In this document: in pieces, positions 7,905 through 17,239 of the stretch | Numbering within the stretch: position 1 is the first letter of the stretch | Layout of the letters: each line of letters opens with the position of its first letter | Origin: JANWHF01 sp036276235 | GTDB lineage: Bacteria > Planctomycetota > Phycisphaerae > Tepidisphaerales > Tepidisphaeraceae | Length of the DNA stretch: 59,114 bases | NCBI GenBank assembly: GCA_036276235.1 | Contig: DATBDZ010000070.1 | Location: forward strand, 1-59,114 | Direction: 5' to 3' | Translations under genes and position numbers: made by a program | The notes under the pieces: generated by a model | Databases searched by the model: none | Seen by the model: only the letters and a program-made list of their open reading frames with translations | Told to the model about the DNA's origin: nothing

Positions 7905-9242
7905 CTACGTTAGCCCGTGCATGGTCACTACGGCACAAACGAGCGCCAGCAATAATGGCCCGATCCGCGCCCACACCGGAACCTTATCTCGCGACTGGCC
8001 GATGATGCTCGGAATGGAGATCGCCGCGGCGATCAGGACGAACGGCTCGTAATACCGCTGCCACGGATTGGCGGCGGCGGCGCTGGCGGCGATGAACGCG
8101 ATGACAGCGGCTGCCCATATCCATCGCTCGCGCACCGGCAGTGCCGCGAGCCAGGCGGCGATTACCGCGCCGCCGAGCGCGGCCAGCGCGATCATCAAGA
8201 TCGAGCGATTGAGAATGTACGGTACATGGCCCGCATCATGCAGAGCCTTGGCGGCGTTCCAAAGTCCGGAGAATCGCCGCGCGGAGGTGTCGTAGGTGGT
8301 ATTTGGAATAATTCCAACGACAGCGCCAATGAGCGCGCCCATGATCGTCGCTCGCCACTTCAGCCCCCCGCCGACGAGGAATCCGCAGTAGAAAAGTCCG
8401 AGGAATCCCATCACCGCCAGCACCATCGCCGGCGCGGCGAGGTTGCCGCCGCTGGTGTAGGAGATCTGATTCGGCGGGACCAGATGTCCATGCCACAAAT
8501 GCCGGAACCAGAGTAGGACGAGGATCGCCGGAAGGATCGCCAGCGACATCATCGCGCCGCGCGAGATTGCGCGCTGTGAATCTCGTTCGCGCGCCGCCCC
8601 AAAAATCGCCGACACCAGCAACGGCGCCGCGATCCACAGGTGAATCTGCCGCATCAGCACCGTTGCCAGGAGGACGATGCCGCCGAGCAGATAAGTCCAG
8701 ACATCGACCTTCGGCCGCAGTGCAATCAGCATCGCGGCGGCGACGCCCCACCACCCGGCGTTATCGGGCAACAGAAAGACGCCGGAACTAAAGACGTAGA
8801 TCGAACAAACAATCGGCAGGCAAAGAGCGAGTGCCGAAACTGTTTCGATCCTTCGGCCGGTGTACAGGCCCATTGTGATCAGCAGTCCGGCGGTGAAGAG
8901 CGATCCGATGATCCGAAGCGATCGTGTGTCTGTAGAGGTGAGCCGCCCGATCCATGCGACAAACAGGTGATACCCAGGCGTTGTCGAAGAGCGGTAATCG
9001 CTCAGATCGGGGTGCGGCCATTGCGCGACGAAGGCGCGGATGACGGGGAGATGCCAATCGTTTTGATCCGCCGCCCCGCGGCTCGAGCGGCCAACATCGA
9101 GCGCCAGCACGGCACACAATGCCGCGAGGAAGCCGATTGTTAGAATCGCCGCCACCGCCAGTGGACGCCCCTCTGCCGGTTGAGGCTCGGCGTGAAATTC
9201 GTTTGTTTGCTTCGGTGAAGATGAGATCACGGATAATTCCAA
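7905..9242 (-). CDS. GT-C-like membrane glycosyltransferase (ALG10/DIE2-like)
   Basis: Polytopic membrane protein of 445 residues with about ten hydrophobic segments. After TM1 comes DQNDWHLP in the first external loop, the position of the acidic catalytic loop in GT-C enzymes. RQIHLW in a later segment recalls the RQTN-type motif of ALG10/DIE2. Such enzymes use polyprenyl-phosphate sugars as donors. Placed beside the three donor-making genes, it is a candidate polyprenyl-phosphate-arabinose transferase; this is inference from context. The start may be TTG 9242 or GTG 9230 (GGAA 6 nt upstream). Confidence 0.55.
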   Translation of the reverse strand: MELSVISSSPKQTNEFHAEPQPAEGRPLAVAAILTIGFLAALCAVLALDVGRSSRGAADQNDWHLPVIRAFVAQWPHPDLSDYRSSTTPGYHLFVAWIGRLTSTDTRSLRIIGSLFTAGLLITMGLYTGRRIETVSALALCLPIVCSIYVFSSGVFLLPDNAGWWGVAAAMLIALRPKVDVWTYLLGGIVLLATVLMRQIHLWIAAPLLVSAIFGAARERDSQRAISRGAMMSLAILPAILVLLWFRHLWHGHLVPPNQISYTSGGNLAAPAMVLAVMGFLGLFYCGFLVGGGLKWRATIMGALIGAVVGIIPNTTYDTSARRFSGLWNAAKALHDAGHVPYILNRSILMIALAALGGAVIAAWLAALPVRERWIWAAAVIAFIAASAAAANPWQRYYEPFVLIAAAISIPSIIGQSRDKVPVWARIGPLLLALVCAVVTMHGLT

Positions 9243-9364
9243 CTTTGCGGCAAACCGCGGTGCGGGTCAACTGTTTGCAATTGTCGAAAAGATGTTAGCT
9301 TTAAGTCGTGCTCTGGAGCTATCCGCGCGGATCGGAGCATTGAAGACTGGCGAGGGATTTGCGG

Positions 9365-10225
9365 ATGAAGCCAACCTGTCCGATCTGCACAAGTCCCTCG
9401 ACTCCCGCGTTCGCGGCTGGCGAGCATCGCATGTACCGTTGCGATGGGTGTCAAACCGCGTTTGTTTTTCCCTTTCCATCCTCGGCGGAGATTTCCAGAT
9501 TTTATGATCGGTTCCACCTCAGCAGCGAGGCGGGCGGTTTCTACGACGAAATTGAAGACCGGATGCAGGCGGACTTCCCCGCGAAGATCGCCCGCATCAT
9601 TGGACTTTCCGGAGGGAATCCGGGTCGCCTGCTGGATGTGGGCTGCGGCAAAGGATTTTTCGTGAAGGCTTGCATAGATCGGGGCATCCACGCCGAAGGG
9701 ATCGATTTATCGGTCAGCGGGGTCAGGCACGCAACGGAAGTTTTGGGCGTGAAAGCGATCGCCGGTGACCTGGCCTCGTTGAAGCCGCAACTGGGGATAT
9801 TTGATACCGTTACTTTCTGGGCGACGATTGAGCACCTGGCTGATCCGATCGGAATGCTGCGGCACGTCCGGGATGTTCTCAAGCCCGGTGGGAGAATTTT
9901 TCTTAGTACTGGAGTCGGCGCCGACTGGCTTGATCGGCTGCTGCCCGGAGTGACGCAATGGTACGATCCCCCGCAGCATCTGTTTGTTTTCTCGCTGGAT
10001 GGTTTGCAACGTTCGCTTTCGGCGGCGGGATTTCAGATTGAGGACACGGATGCCTGTTTCGAGCGGACCCGATTGCGCAAACTGATTCGCATTGTCCGCG
10101 GCGCATTTTTAGCCGCGAGCTTGCGGGCTTGCGCGGAAGTGGGCCGGCTGCGGCGCGGCGAGTTTCCCATGACACGATTTCCCCTCGGGAATCACATGAG
10201 CATCGTGGCGCGCAGATCGGACTAG
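9365..10225 (+). CDS. Class I SAM methyltransferase with zinc-binding N-terminus
   Basis: Protein of 286 residues. The first 30 residues hold two CxxC pairs (CPIC and CDGC) as in many sugar and lipid methyltransferases. Motif I is RLLDVGCGKGFF (about 88-99) and the post-motif region fits the Methyltransf_23 group. ATG 9365 was preferred over TTG 9359 because GAGGGA lies 6-9 nt upstream. Probably modifies a glycan or lipid-linked intermediate of the locus. Its TAG stop shares the palindrome CTAG with the stop of the converging acetyltransferase gene. Confidence 0.8.
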   Translation: MKPTCPICTSPSTPAFAAGEHRMYRCDGCQTAFVFPFPSSAEISRFYDRFHLSSEAGGFYDEIEDRMQADFPAKIARIIGLSGGNPGRLLDVGCGKGFFVKACIDRGIHAEGIDLSVSGVRHATEVLGVKAIAGDLASLKPQLGIFDTVTFWATIEHLADPIGMLRHVRDVLKPGGRIFLSTGVGADWLDRLLPGVTQWYDPPQHLFVFSLDGLQRSLSAAGFQIEDTDACFERTRLRKLIRIVRGAFLAASLRACAEVGRLRRGEFPMTRFPLGNHMSIVARRSD

Positions 10226-10797
10226 ATCGGCTTCATCTCGCGCGCCTTGATCACGCGCGCCGGATTGCCGGCCACGACGACCGCGTCAGGCACATCTTTC
10301 ATCACAACGGATCGCGCGCCAACGACGCTGTTATTTCCGATGGCAACGCCGGGGCCGATGAACGCCTGCGCGCAAATCCAGACGCCGCTGCCGACTTTGA
10401 TCAGCGGACGCTGCAGCGGGAGATTGGGCTGCGTGTAATCATGCGTGCCTGCGCACAGGTAGGCACCGTGGCTCACGACCGAGTGAGCGCCAATCTCCAC
10501 CGGCCCAAGATTGTAAACGATGACGTCGTCACCCAACGCCGTCCATTCGCCGATCGACAGAAGCCACGGGTGAAACACCTTAACCGTCGGGCGGATGTTG
10601 GCGGTCGCGCTGATTTTTGCGCCGAAGCATCGCAGCAGCATCCGCCTCCAGGCCGGCAGGCGGCGCGGGCTGAAGCGGAAGAGCATCGCCTGCACGATCT
10701 CCCAGATCGCGCGGCGTAAATATTCGCTGGTGCGATACGGAAAGGGGGCGGTTTGGTCGCAGCGCTGGAAGATGGGTGGATCAGGGACAGAGCTCAT
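10222..10797 (-). CDS. WcaF-like hexapeptide-repeat acetyltransferase
   Basis: Left-handed beta-helix O-acetyltransferase of 191 residues. The N-terminal FPYRTSEYLRRAIWEIV region and the hexapeptide repeats (ALGDDVIVYNLGPVEIG; IGPGVAIGNNSVVG) resemble putative colanic-acid WcaF-type enzymes. His in CAGTHDY is the probable catalytic base. It would add acetyl groups to a surface polysaccharide. It overlaps the upstream glycosyltransferase gene by 4 nt and is the last gene of a three-gene minus-strand operon. Confidence 0.85.
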   Translation of the reverse strand: MSSVPDPPIFQRCDQTAPFPYRTSEYLRRAIWEIVQAMLFRFSPRRLPAWRRMLLRCFGAKISATANIRPTVKVFHPWLLSIGEWTALGDDVIVYNLGPVEIGAHSVVSHGAYLCAGTHDYTQPNLPLQRPLIKVGSGVWICAQAFIGPGVAIGNNSVVGARSVVMKDVPDAVVVAGNPARVIKAREMKPI

Positions 10798-11723
10798 GCG
10801 GCATCCGCATCGAGATTATTGGCGGGCCCGGACGACCGGCTGGCCGCGCGTTGTTGCGCGGGCAATTCCGGTTCGCGAATGCGCCCAAGCTTTTCGTTAT
10901 AGAGCAGGCTGATCATGTATTCATAGCAGGCCATCAGCCGCGCCAGGTGCCATCCCGCGCGGCCATCGAGGAATCCCAGACGAAAGATGTACATGTACGC
11001 CCATCGCCAAAGGGGCCGAAACGGCAATCGCGGCCAGACTTTGCGGCGAAGCCACTGGCGATAACGCAGCGCGTCGCGAAAGAGACTGCGCGACGGCGCG
11101 CCGCCGCCCTGCCCCGTGCGCGCCTTGATCCACTCGCTGCTCTCCATATCGGCATAGCGAATGTGCTTTTCGAGGTATTGCCAGATGTTTTCGCGACGAA
11201 TGTGAAGCAGCTCGCCGCGCAAATACTCGGTTGGGCCGTCGCAGATGACGTGCTCGTGAACCGAGCGATTTTCGTAGCGGGCAGCGCCGCGGCGAAAGAG
11301 GCGCAGGTTCCACGACGGATACAACCCGCCGTGCCGCACCGCTCGGCCCATGAAGAGAAGGACGCGGTTGATGTAATACCCGGCGGCGGCGGAATTGCCG
11401 CGGATCTTGGCTTGTATTTCGCGGCAGAGTTGCGGCGTGATGCGCTCGTCGGCGTCGAGGATCAAAATCCATTGCCCGCGAAACGGAAGATTCGCCAGGC
11501 CCCAGTTCTTCTGGTCGGCGTAGTCAACGAATGGGTGCTCGACAACCGTAGCACCGGCCTGGCGCGCCAAATCCTGCGTGCCGTCTTTGCTGCACGAATC
11601 CAGAACGAAGACCGGCCCCAGCTCACGAGCGTTGGCCACCACTTCCGTGATGTGCTCCATCTCGTTGAAGGTGGGGATCATCACTTCGATGAGGACTGGA
11701 TCGGCTGTTGCTGCTTGAGTCAT
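10794..11723 (-). CDS. Family 2 glycosyltransferase
   Basis: Soluble GT-A enzyme of 309 residues, WaaE/KdtX-like: VMIPTFNE at the start of the nucleotide-binding fold, LDSCSKDGT, and the metal-binding DADER. Hydrophobic stretches near the C-terminus may bind the membrane. Donor and acceptor are unknown. It overlaps both neighbours by 4 nt, so it is translated as part of a tight operon with the second GT2 gene and the acetyltransferase. Confidence 0.88.
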   Translation of the reverse strand: MTQAATADPVLIEVMIPTFNEMEHITEVVANARELGPVFVLDSCSKDGTQDLARQAGATVVEHPFVDYADQKNWGLANLPFRGQWILILDADERITPQLCREIQAKIRGNSAAAGYYINRVLLFMGRAVRHGGLYPSWNLRLFRRGAARYENRSVHEHVICDGPTEYLRGELLHIRRENIWQYLEKHIRYADMESSEWIKARTGQGGGAPSRSLFRDALRYRQWLRRKVWPRLPFRPLWRWAYMYIFRLGFLDGRAGWHLARLMACYEYMISLLYNEKLGRIREPELPAQQRAASRSSGPANNLDADAA

Positions 11724-12631
11724 GCGTTCACCTCAAGCAGCAGCCGTTGCGTGGCGGCTTCGTTTTTCTGGGTCCAGGGCCGCTCGAATTCCCGCATTTT
11801 CAGATCGATCCAATATTCGTACATCGCCACCATCGCGCAGTAGTGAAATCCGGCTGATCCGTCGAGCCACCCTCCGGAAAGAAAGTATGAATGCAAAAAC
11901 CGCCAGACGCCGCGACCCTTGAGGAAATAGCTCACGTTCTTTAGCGCGCGGCGGCGTTTCATCGGATCGCGGTTGAGCAAGGCGCTCACCGGAGGCAAGC
12001 CCTGGCGGCGCACCTTCGCGCCCTCCTGCGCTTCGCGGCTGCTGTAGTAGTTGTGTTTGCTGAACCAGCGCACCAGGCCGCTGTTAAAGCTGTAATGCTC
12101 GAAGTGTTCCTGAAGCTCGCCGATCGGCCCATCGACAACCGGGTGGATGTTGGTTTCGCGAACCTCGTACGTGACGCTTCCGGGCCGTACCAGACGAATA
12201 ATCCAGCTCGGATAGCTGGAGGCATGCTTGATCCATTTCCCGCGAAAGATGTTGCGATATCGCGTTCGATACGCAACGAACGGATTCGCCGGATCGCTGG
12301 TCTTTTGAATGATCTCTTGAATCAGAGGTTGCGGAAGCCGCTCGTCAGCGTCGCAGATGTAGAGCCACGGATGGCGATATTCAATCTCGCGCACGCCGTA
12401 GTTTCGTTGCTTGTATTCGGTGTCAAAAGGACGATGAAATACGCGGACATTTGGAAATTTCCTGGCGATGTCCACGGTTCGGTCCGTCGAGCCGCTGTCC
12501 AGAACCACCAGGTCGTCGCTGAGGCGCGAGCAGGATTCGAGACAGGAAGCGATGTTGGGCTCTTCATTGAACGTCAGAATGACGACGCTCGGCGGATCGC
12601 CGGCAATTGATTGAGCCGCGTCGGTGTTCAT
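11720..12631 (-). CDS. Family 2 glycosyltransferase
   Basis: GT2 enzyme of 303 residues with the same plan as its neighbour: VVILTFNEEPNI, LDSGSTDRT, and CDADER for metal and nucleotide binding. The two share the RG-rich central part (EHFEHYSFNSGL versus ELLHIRRENIW) and the C-terminal SGGWLDGSAGFHY-type segment, so an old duplication is likely. It is the first gene of the minus-strand operon; a 176-nt divergent gap separates it from the GT4 gene. Confidence 0.88.
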   Translation of the reverse strand: MNTDAAQSIAGDPPSVVILTFNEEPNIASCLESCSRLSDDLVVLDSGSTDRTVDIARKFPNVRVFHRPFDTEYKQRNYGVREIEYRHPWLYICDADERLPQPLIQEIIQKTSDPANPFVAYRTRYRNIFRGKWIKHASSYPSWIIRLVRPGSVTYEVRETNIHPVVDGPIGELQEHFEHYSFNSGLVRWFSKHNYYSSREAQEGAKVRRQGLPPVSALLNRDPMKRRRALKNVSYFLKGRGVWRFLHSYFLSGGWLDGSAGFHYCAMVAMYEYWIDLKMREFERPWTQKNEAATQRLLLEVNA

Positions 12632-12807
12632 TGACCCGCTCTCCGACGAAAAAAACCGATCAAAGGCTCGCGCGGGATCGTGCGTGGAGGCCAGTCATTT
12701 CCGATCTGATTCACGATTCTCCTCAACCCGCGACAACCGAAGTATAGTTTGGCTGCTGGTTCAGGGCGAACCAGCGCCCTTGATTGTTTATCGACCGGAG
12801 CGACTAA

Positions 12808-13965
12808 GTGACATCGGCCAGTTCACCGAACTCTTTGACGATAACGCAGGCTTTCGCCGCCGAGGATACCCAGTCCCGTAAGCTCCGGGTCGTCTTCTGC
12901 TGGCCGGAGGTTTCCGGCTATATCGCGGCCTGCTGGCGGGCTTTGATGGCGGTGCCGGGGCTGGAGATATCGATCATTGCGCATCAATCCGGCGTCAGCG
13001 GTTCTTTGTCGGCCTTCAACCAGAATGTGGTGGCGTCGCTGCCTTGCCGGTTATTGGACGTGAAGGAGCGCCTCGACGCGAAGCTGATCGCGGAGCTCGT
13101 GATCGAAAGAAACCCGGACGTCATTGTGTTGCCCGGCTGGGGCATCGCAGCCTACCGCCAGCTCATTGTCGCGAACGGTCTTTCCGATCGGCGCTTTGTC
13201 ATGTTCATGGACACGCCGTTCAAGAACACGCTGCGGCAGAAGCTCGGTCGCTTGAAGCACGGAAATTACATCGATCGAATGGATGCTGTAATGGTAGCCG
13301 GCGAGCGGAGCTGGCAATTCGCGCGAAGGCTCCTCAAAGTCCCGGAGCAGAAGCTTCATCGCGGAATGAACGGGATCGATTACGACGCCTTTGCGTCGGC
13401 GATGCCAAAGCGTATGAGCGATGCGACCGGCTGGCCGCGCCATTTCCTCTACATGGGCCGATTCGCGCAGGTCAAGGGATTGGACGTGCTGGCTGACGCG
13501 TACGCCCAGTATCGGTCCAACGTCGATAACCCCTGGCCGCTGACGTGTCACGGGAATGGTCCGCTGGCGAATCTTTTGAATGGCGCGGGCATCATCAACG
13601 GCGGATTTCTTCAGCCGTCGGAACAACCCGATGCGATGAGGCGCTTTGGCGTGCTGGTTCTGCCAAGCACTTACGAGCCGTGGGGACAGGTGCTGGTGGA
13701 GGCGGCCGCCGCGGGCATGCCGGTCATTTGCACCGAAGCCTGCGGCGCTTCGCCGGAAGTCGTGAAATCGTATTACAACGGCCTGGTGGTTCCGACATCA
13801 GATGTGGCAGCGCTGGCTGCCGCGCTGCAGTGGATGCATGTGCATTACGAGGAACTACCGACGATGGGCCAGCGCGGGCAGGGAATCGCCGCCGCTTATT
13901 CCGCACAGATGTGGGCAAAAAGATGGGCGGCCATGTTTTATGCGGCCGCCCGACGACAATCCTAG
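12808..13965 (+). CDS. Family 4 glycosyltransferase
   Basis: GT-B enzyme of 385 residues. The C-terminal Rossmann domain has FLYMGRFAQVKGLDVLADAY and the donor-site segment LPSTYEPWGQVLVEAAAAGMPVI, which carries the usual EX7E pattern. It should transfer a nucleotide sugar with retention in the cytosol. The start is GTG, with CGGAG about 8 nt upstream. It stands alone between a divergent GT2 operon and the converging ligase gene. Confidence 0.88.
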   Translation: MTSASSPNSLTITQAFAAEDTQSRKLRVVFCWPEVSGYIAACWRALMAVPGLEISIIAHQSGVSGSLSAFNQNVVASLPCRLLDVKERLDAKLIAELVIERNPDVIVLPGWGIAAYRQLIVANGLSDRRFVMFMDTPFKNTLRQKLGRLKHGNYIDRMDAVMVAGERSWQFARRLLKVPEQKLHRGMNGIDYDAFASAMPKRMSDATGWPRHFLYMGRFAQVKGLDVLADAYAQYRSNVDNPWPLTCHGNGPLANLLNGAGIINGGFLQPSEQPDAMRRFGVLVLPSTYEPWGQVLVEAAAAGMPVICTEACGASPEVVKSYYNGLVVPTSDVAALAAALQWMHVHYEELPTMGQRGQGIAAAYSAQMWAKRWAAMFYAAARRQS

Positions 13966-13988
13966 CGAGATGGCCTCGCGATCCCGTC

Positions 13989-15356
13989 TCACCCGTAGAC
14001 CGGCTCTTGATCGACCTCATGAGCTGGAATGAGCCCGTCTGGTGTCTCATGATCCGCAACATTTTGCGGCTCTGTTCCACTGAAGTGATCCAGCCCATCT
14101 CGGACGAAGGCGAGAAGCGCCAGGTAGATAAAGAATGAGAAAAGCAGCGTGGAAAAATTCGCGATCAGGTATCCGTCAAAGAATGCACCGGCGAGTGTCG
14201 CAATGACCGCAGCCGCAGCCATGTCGAATAACAGCTTGTCATCGCCGAGTTCGTTTCGCCGCGAACGCAGGGTAGCCAGGCTATGCACGATCATCCCAAC
14301 GCCGAGCACAAGCGGCAAAAGCGCCATCAAACCCGCGTGAGACGCCGCGACGAGGTAAGAGTTCTCTGATCCGACGCTGGCGCTGCCAATTCCGAAGGCG
14401 GGATTTTCGAGGAATCCGCGAAGCAAGGTGATCCAGATGGCGGTGCGATTGTCTGTGAGCGTGAACGCCCGCCCGATGAATTCGATCTTTGATCCGTAAA
14501 GAACCAAGCCACCATAAACGACCAGCCCAATCACCGTGCCGGTGACGAGAAATGATCCCATTCGGCGGCGAAACATCACGAAGAGAATGATCAGGCATCT
14601 GAGTGCGCCGCCGCGCGAGCCGGACCAGACCAGCATGACCAGCAGAAGACCCGCTGTAGCCGCCGCAACGATTCTCCAGAGCGGTGATCGCTCCTTGCGG
14701 ACGACCAGGTAAAGGGTGGCGGGCAGGCCGGCGGTGATCGCCTCGGCAGCGAAGTTTGGATTGGCAGCCGTTGCCGTCAGGCGCGACGCCATGATGAATC
14801 CGCTTCCCGATGCAATTTGTGCGGCCGTTCCCACGACAAACAGGACCGAGGCGGCGCACAAGCATTTGATTGCCGCGTCGGCGTCGGAAACGCTTTGCAA
14901 CCAGCGCGAGACACCCACAACCATGACCAGGAAAATCAGGGCATAGTCAACGAACTCAAGCACGCCGCGGTCGGTGCCGCCGCCAAAAATATCCCGAAGT
15001 GAGACGGCAAATTCACAGACGCAAAAGACAAGTGTCCCGCCAAACCAAAGCCGTTTGCGCCAGCTTCCGCCCTTGGTCCAGATCGTCGGTATAATCAGCA
15101 GAAAGAGAAAAAAGGTGATAAGCGATCGGCTTGCGCTGTCCAATGACTGCAAGACGCCGACTAGGTCCGGAAAGTGAATTTCGTGCGGCCGGCCCAGACC
15201 GGCGATATATACAACCAGGGCCAACACGACCCACTTGATGCGATCGAACACGAAGAGCGCCAACGGGAGCAAAAGCAGAAGGACGAGGGCCACGATCCCA
15301 TGCGGGCCGCGCATCAGCTCCAACAGGCCGCTAAAGTGATAGGTGAGGAGATCCAT
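13989..15356 (-). CDS. O-antigen ligase/Wzy-type membrane protein
   Basis: Polytopic membrane protein of 455 residues with about twelve hydrophobic segments. The family signature WSGSRGG is at 244-250 and ANPNF at 198-202, both as in O-antigen ligase and polymerase proteins (PF04932 type). A large external loop is expected after the SGSRGG helix. It would either polymerise repeat units or attach the finished glycan to a carrier; the sequence alone cannot decide. Read toward the GT4 gene with a gap of 23 nt. Confidence 0.8.
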   Translation of the reverse strand: MDLLTYHFSGLLELMRGPHGIVALVLLLLLPLALFVFDRIKWVVLALVVYIAGLGRPHEIHFPDLVGVLQSLDSASRSLITFFLFLLIIPTIWTKGGSWRKRLWFGGTLVFCVCEFAVSLRDIFGGGTDRGVLEFVDYALIFLVMVVGVSRWLQSVSDADAAIKCLCAASVLFVVGTAAQIASGSGFIMASRLTATAANPNFAAEAITAGLPATLYLVVRKERSPLWRIVAAATAGLLLVMLVWSGSRGGALRCLIILFVMFRRRMGSFLVTGTVIGLVVYGGLVLYGSKIEFIGRAFTLTDNRTAIWITLLRGFLENPAFGIGSASVGSENSYLVAASHAGLMALLPLVLGVGMIVHSLATLRSRRNELGDDKLLFDMAAAAVIATLAGAFFDGYLIANFSTLLFSFFIYLALLAFVRDGLDHFSGTEPQNVADHETPDGLIPAHEVDQEPVYG

Positions 15357-15488
15357 TGCTGCAATTCGCTGTACGAGGCGCCAAAGAATCAGGTTCTATT
15401 CTGCCATATGGTTAGCGTCGCGGCACAATTGGGTACAATGGTCCGGTAATGTGAAATTTCGATCAAGCAACGCGCGAGCGGACGGTTC

Positions 15489-16400
15489 ATGGAAGAAAAT
15501 CATCGGCTGTTTGTCGAGGCAAACGTTGGCAGGGCTGGGTTGGGAAACATGCTTTTCCCCTGGGCGCGCGCGGAAATCTTCGCGAAGGAGCACCGCTGTC
15601 CGATGCTTGCGCCGCAGTGGATGCAACCCAAAATCGGCCCCATGCTTCGGCGCGAACGCGATCTGCGCTATTACACGGGACTGTTCAGCAGCCGCGGATA
15701 TCGTCGCGGCCTGGGCAAGCTGCTGGTCAAGCTGCGGGCCCGGCGGGTGGAAGAAGGCGAATTCCACGATCAGCCGACAGCCGGCATAACCTTGGTCACA
15801 TTCACAGGAATGCAAGGCGACTACGAGCCGCTTTACGCTCATCGAGAATTCGTTGCAGCCCGGTTGCGCGAGATCCTCTCGCCGCGCTGCAAGGAATTGC
15901 TGCAAGCACAGGAGTCCGATGGATACATCGGTGTGCATGCGCGCTGCGGCGACAAGGCGCCGCTGGAATACGGAAAGCCGTTTCCCGTCCCCAACTCGGC
16001 AAGCCGACTGCCGCTTCAATGGTTTGTGAACTGCATCAACAACATCAGGCGGATGATCGGAAGACCGGTTGCGGTGAAGGTGTTTTCTGACGGGCGAGAG
16101 TCTGAGTTGAAAGAATTGTTGTCGCTGGAGAACGTGACGCTGGCGCCTTCCAATCCTTCGATCGTGGACATTTTGTTGCTGGCGCGCAGCCGCGTGCTGG
16201 TCACGACCGGCTCATCGAGCTTCAGCTCGTGGGCGGCGTTTCTCGGCGGCATGCCCGCTGTCTGGTATCCGCAAAGCACGTTCTGGGCGCCCACACTCTT
16301 GCAGCGGCTTGGCGCGAAAGACCCCGCGGCACAGCCGCAAACCACGCTCACCGGAGAATTGCCGCCGAGCTTTGCCGCCGTCCTGCGAAATACTTTTTAA
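15489..16400 (+). CDS. GT11-like fucosyltransferase family protein
   Basis: Protein of 303 residues. GLGNMLFPWARAEIFAKE at the N-terminus and H150xRxGD155 (HARCGD) are the hallmarks of alpha-1,2-fucosyltransferase (GT11) and related GT-B families, where this Arg contacts the GDP-sugar. FSDGRESEL and TTGSSSFSSWAAFLGG fit the second donor-binding half. The sugar donor is unproven. Its TAA stop forms the palindrome TTAA shared with the stop of the converging FkbM-type gene. Confidence 0.72.
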   Translation: MEENHRLFVEANVGRAGLGNMLFPWARAEIFAKEHRCPMLAPQWMQPKIGPMLRRERDLRYYTGLFSSRGYRRGLGKLLVKLRARRVEEGEFHDQPTAGITLVTFTGMQGDYEPLYAHREFVAARLREILSPRCKELLQAQESDGYIGVHARCGDKAPLEYGKPFPVPNSASRLPLQWFVNCINNIRRMIGRPVAVKVFSDGRESELKELLSLENVTLAPSNPSIVDILLLARSRVLVTTGSSSFSSWAAFLGGMPAVWYPQSTFWAPTLLQRLGAKDPAAQPQTTLTGELPPSFAAVLRNTF

Positions 16401-17095
16401 TCCGCCCGTTCCACAATGATATTGCAGCCAACTTTGCGGTAAGGCCGGTATCCCTTTGATTGCGCAAATGTCTCCAGCTCGGCCGCGTGCTCTCCGGCTT
16501 CGAAGATAATCAATTTCGGCCGGAATTGGGTCCAATCTGCGCTTTGCAGGACGGACAGATCGTGCCCTTCTGTGTCCACCGAAAGCAGATCGACCGGCTG
16601 CTGCCCAAGATGTTGAGGCACGAGCTCACTCAACGGTTGCACCCGCACCTTATATTCCCGCATCGTTACTCCGCCCCAACTCATCACTTCGCGCATGCGA
16701 TCGGGATCGAAAGTGGACAGGCCGGCGACGTCAAATTCGTAGAAGGTCAACTCACCGGGTGTCGAGGAGACACCCATGTTGAGATGAATGTCTCGCGGGC
16801 GGAATCGGCGATGGCGTTGTGAGAGCCGCGGATTAGGCTCGATCGTCAGCCCCCGCCAGCCATGGCGATAGAGGAGGTAAGTATTACTGATCTTGATGGG
16901 GTAGTTCGCTCCAACATCCACGTAGACGCCTGCCCTGCCGCCAAAATAATCGCGGACAATCCGGTCTTCTCCGTGCTGGCTGAACGTGCCCCCGACCCGT
17001 CCCTTTAGCTGCCACCAGCGCTCATCCATTTCAAAGGCGAGCGGCTCCAGCGGCGTCCGACGGATAATCGAAATGAGTTTCTCGCGCATATTCAT
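16397..17095 (-). CDS. FkbM-family methyltransferase
   Basis: Protein of 232 residues. FSQHGEDRIV precedes YVDVGANYP, the FkbM motif I, then LTIEPNPRL for the ribose-binding acidic residue and LLSVDTEGHDLSVL in the late motif. FkbM enzymes O-methylate hydroxyls of sugars and polyketides. The context suggests methylation of the exported glycan. It is divergent from the next methyltransferase across 144 nt. Confidence 0.85.
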   Translation of the reverse strand: MNMREKLISIIRRTPLEPLAFEMDERWWQLKGRVGGTFSQHGEDRIVRDYFGGRAGVYVDVGANYPIKISNTYLLYRHGWRGLTIEPNPRLSQRHRRFRPRDIHLNMGVSSTPGELTFYEFDVAGLSTFDPDRMREVMSWGGVTMREYKVRVQPLSELVPQHLGQQPVDLLSVDTEGHDLSVLQSADWTQFRPKLIIFEAGEHAAELETFAQSKGYRPYRKVGCNIIVERAD

Positions 17096-17239
17096 TTAGC
17101 TGATCGTCGGCAGCGCCCGCCAGTGGTCAGTATCCGTTTGCAACTCGGGTCCGGCGGGCAATTTCAAAAGAGCTCGTCTGATGCGATAATAACCCAACTC
17201 AGGCCGATATGTACTTTGGACCGGCATCGAAAGGTTGGA

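Noticed and set aside
10776..11843. Plus-strand frame of 355 codons opposite the GT2 gene
   Set aside because: The minus strand encodes a clear GT2 enzyme with all motifs; the plus frame has no family features.
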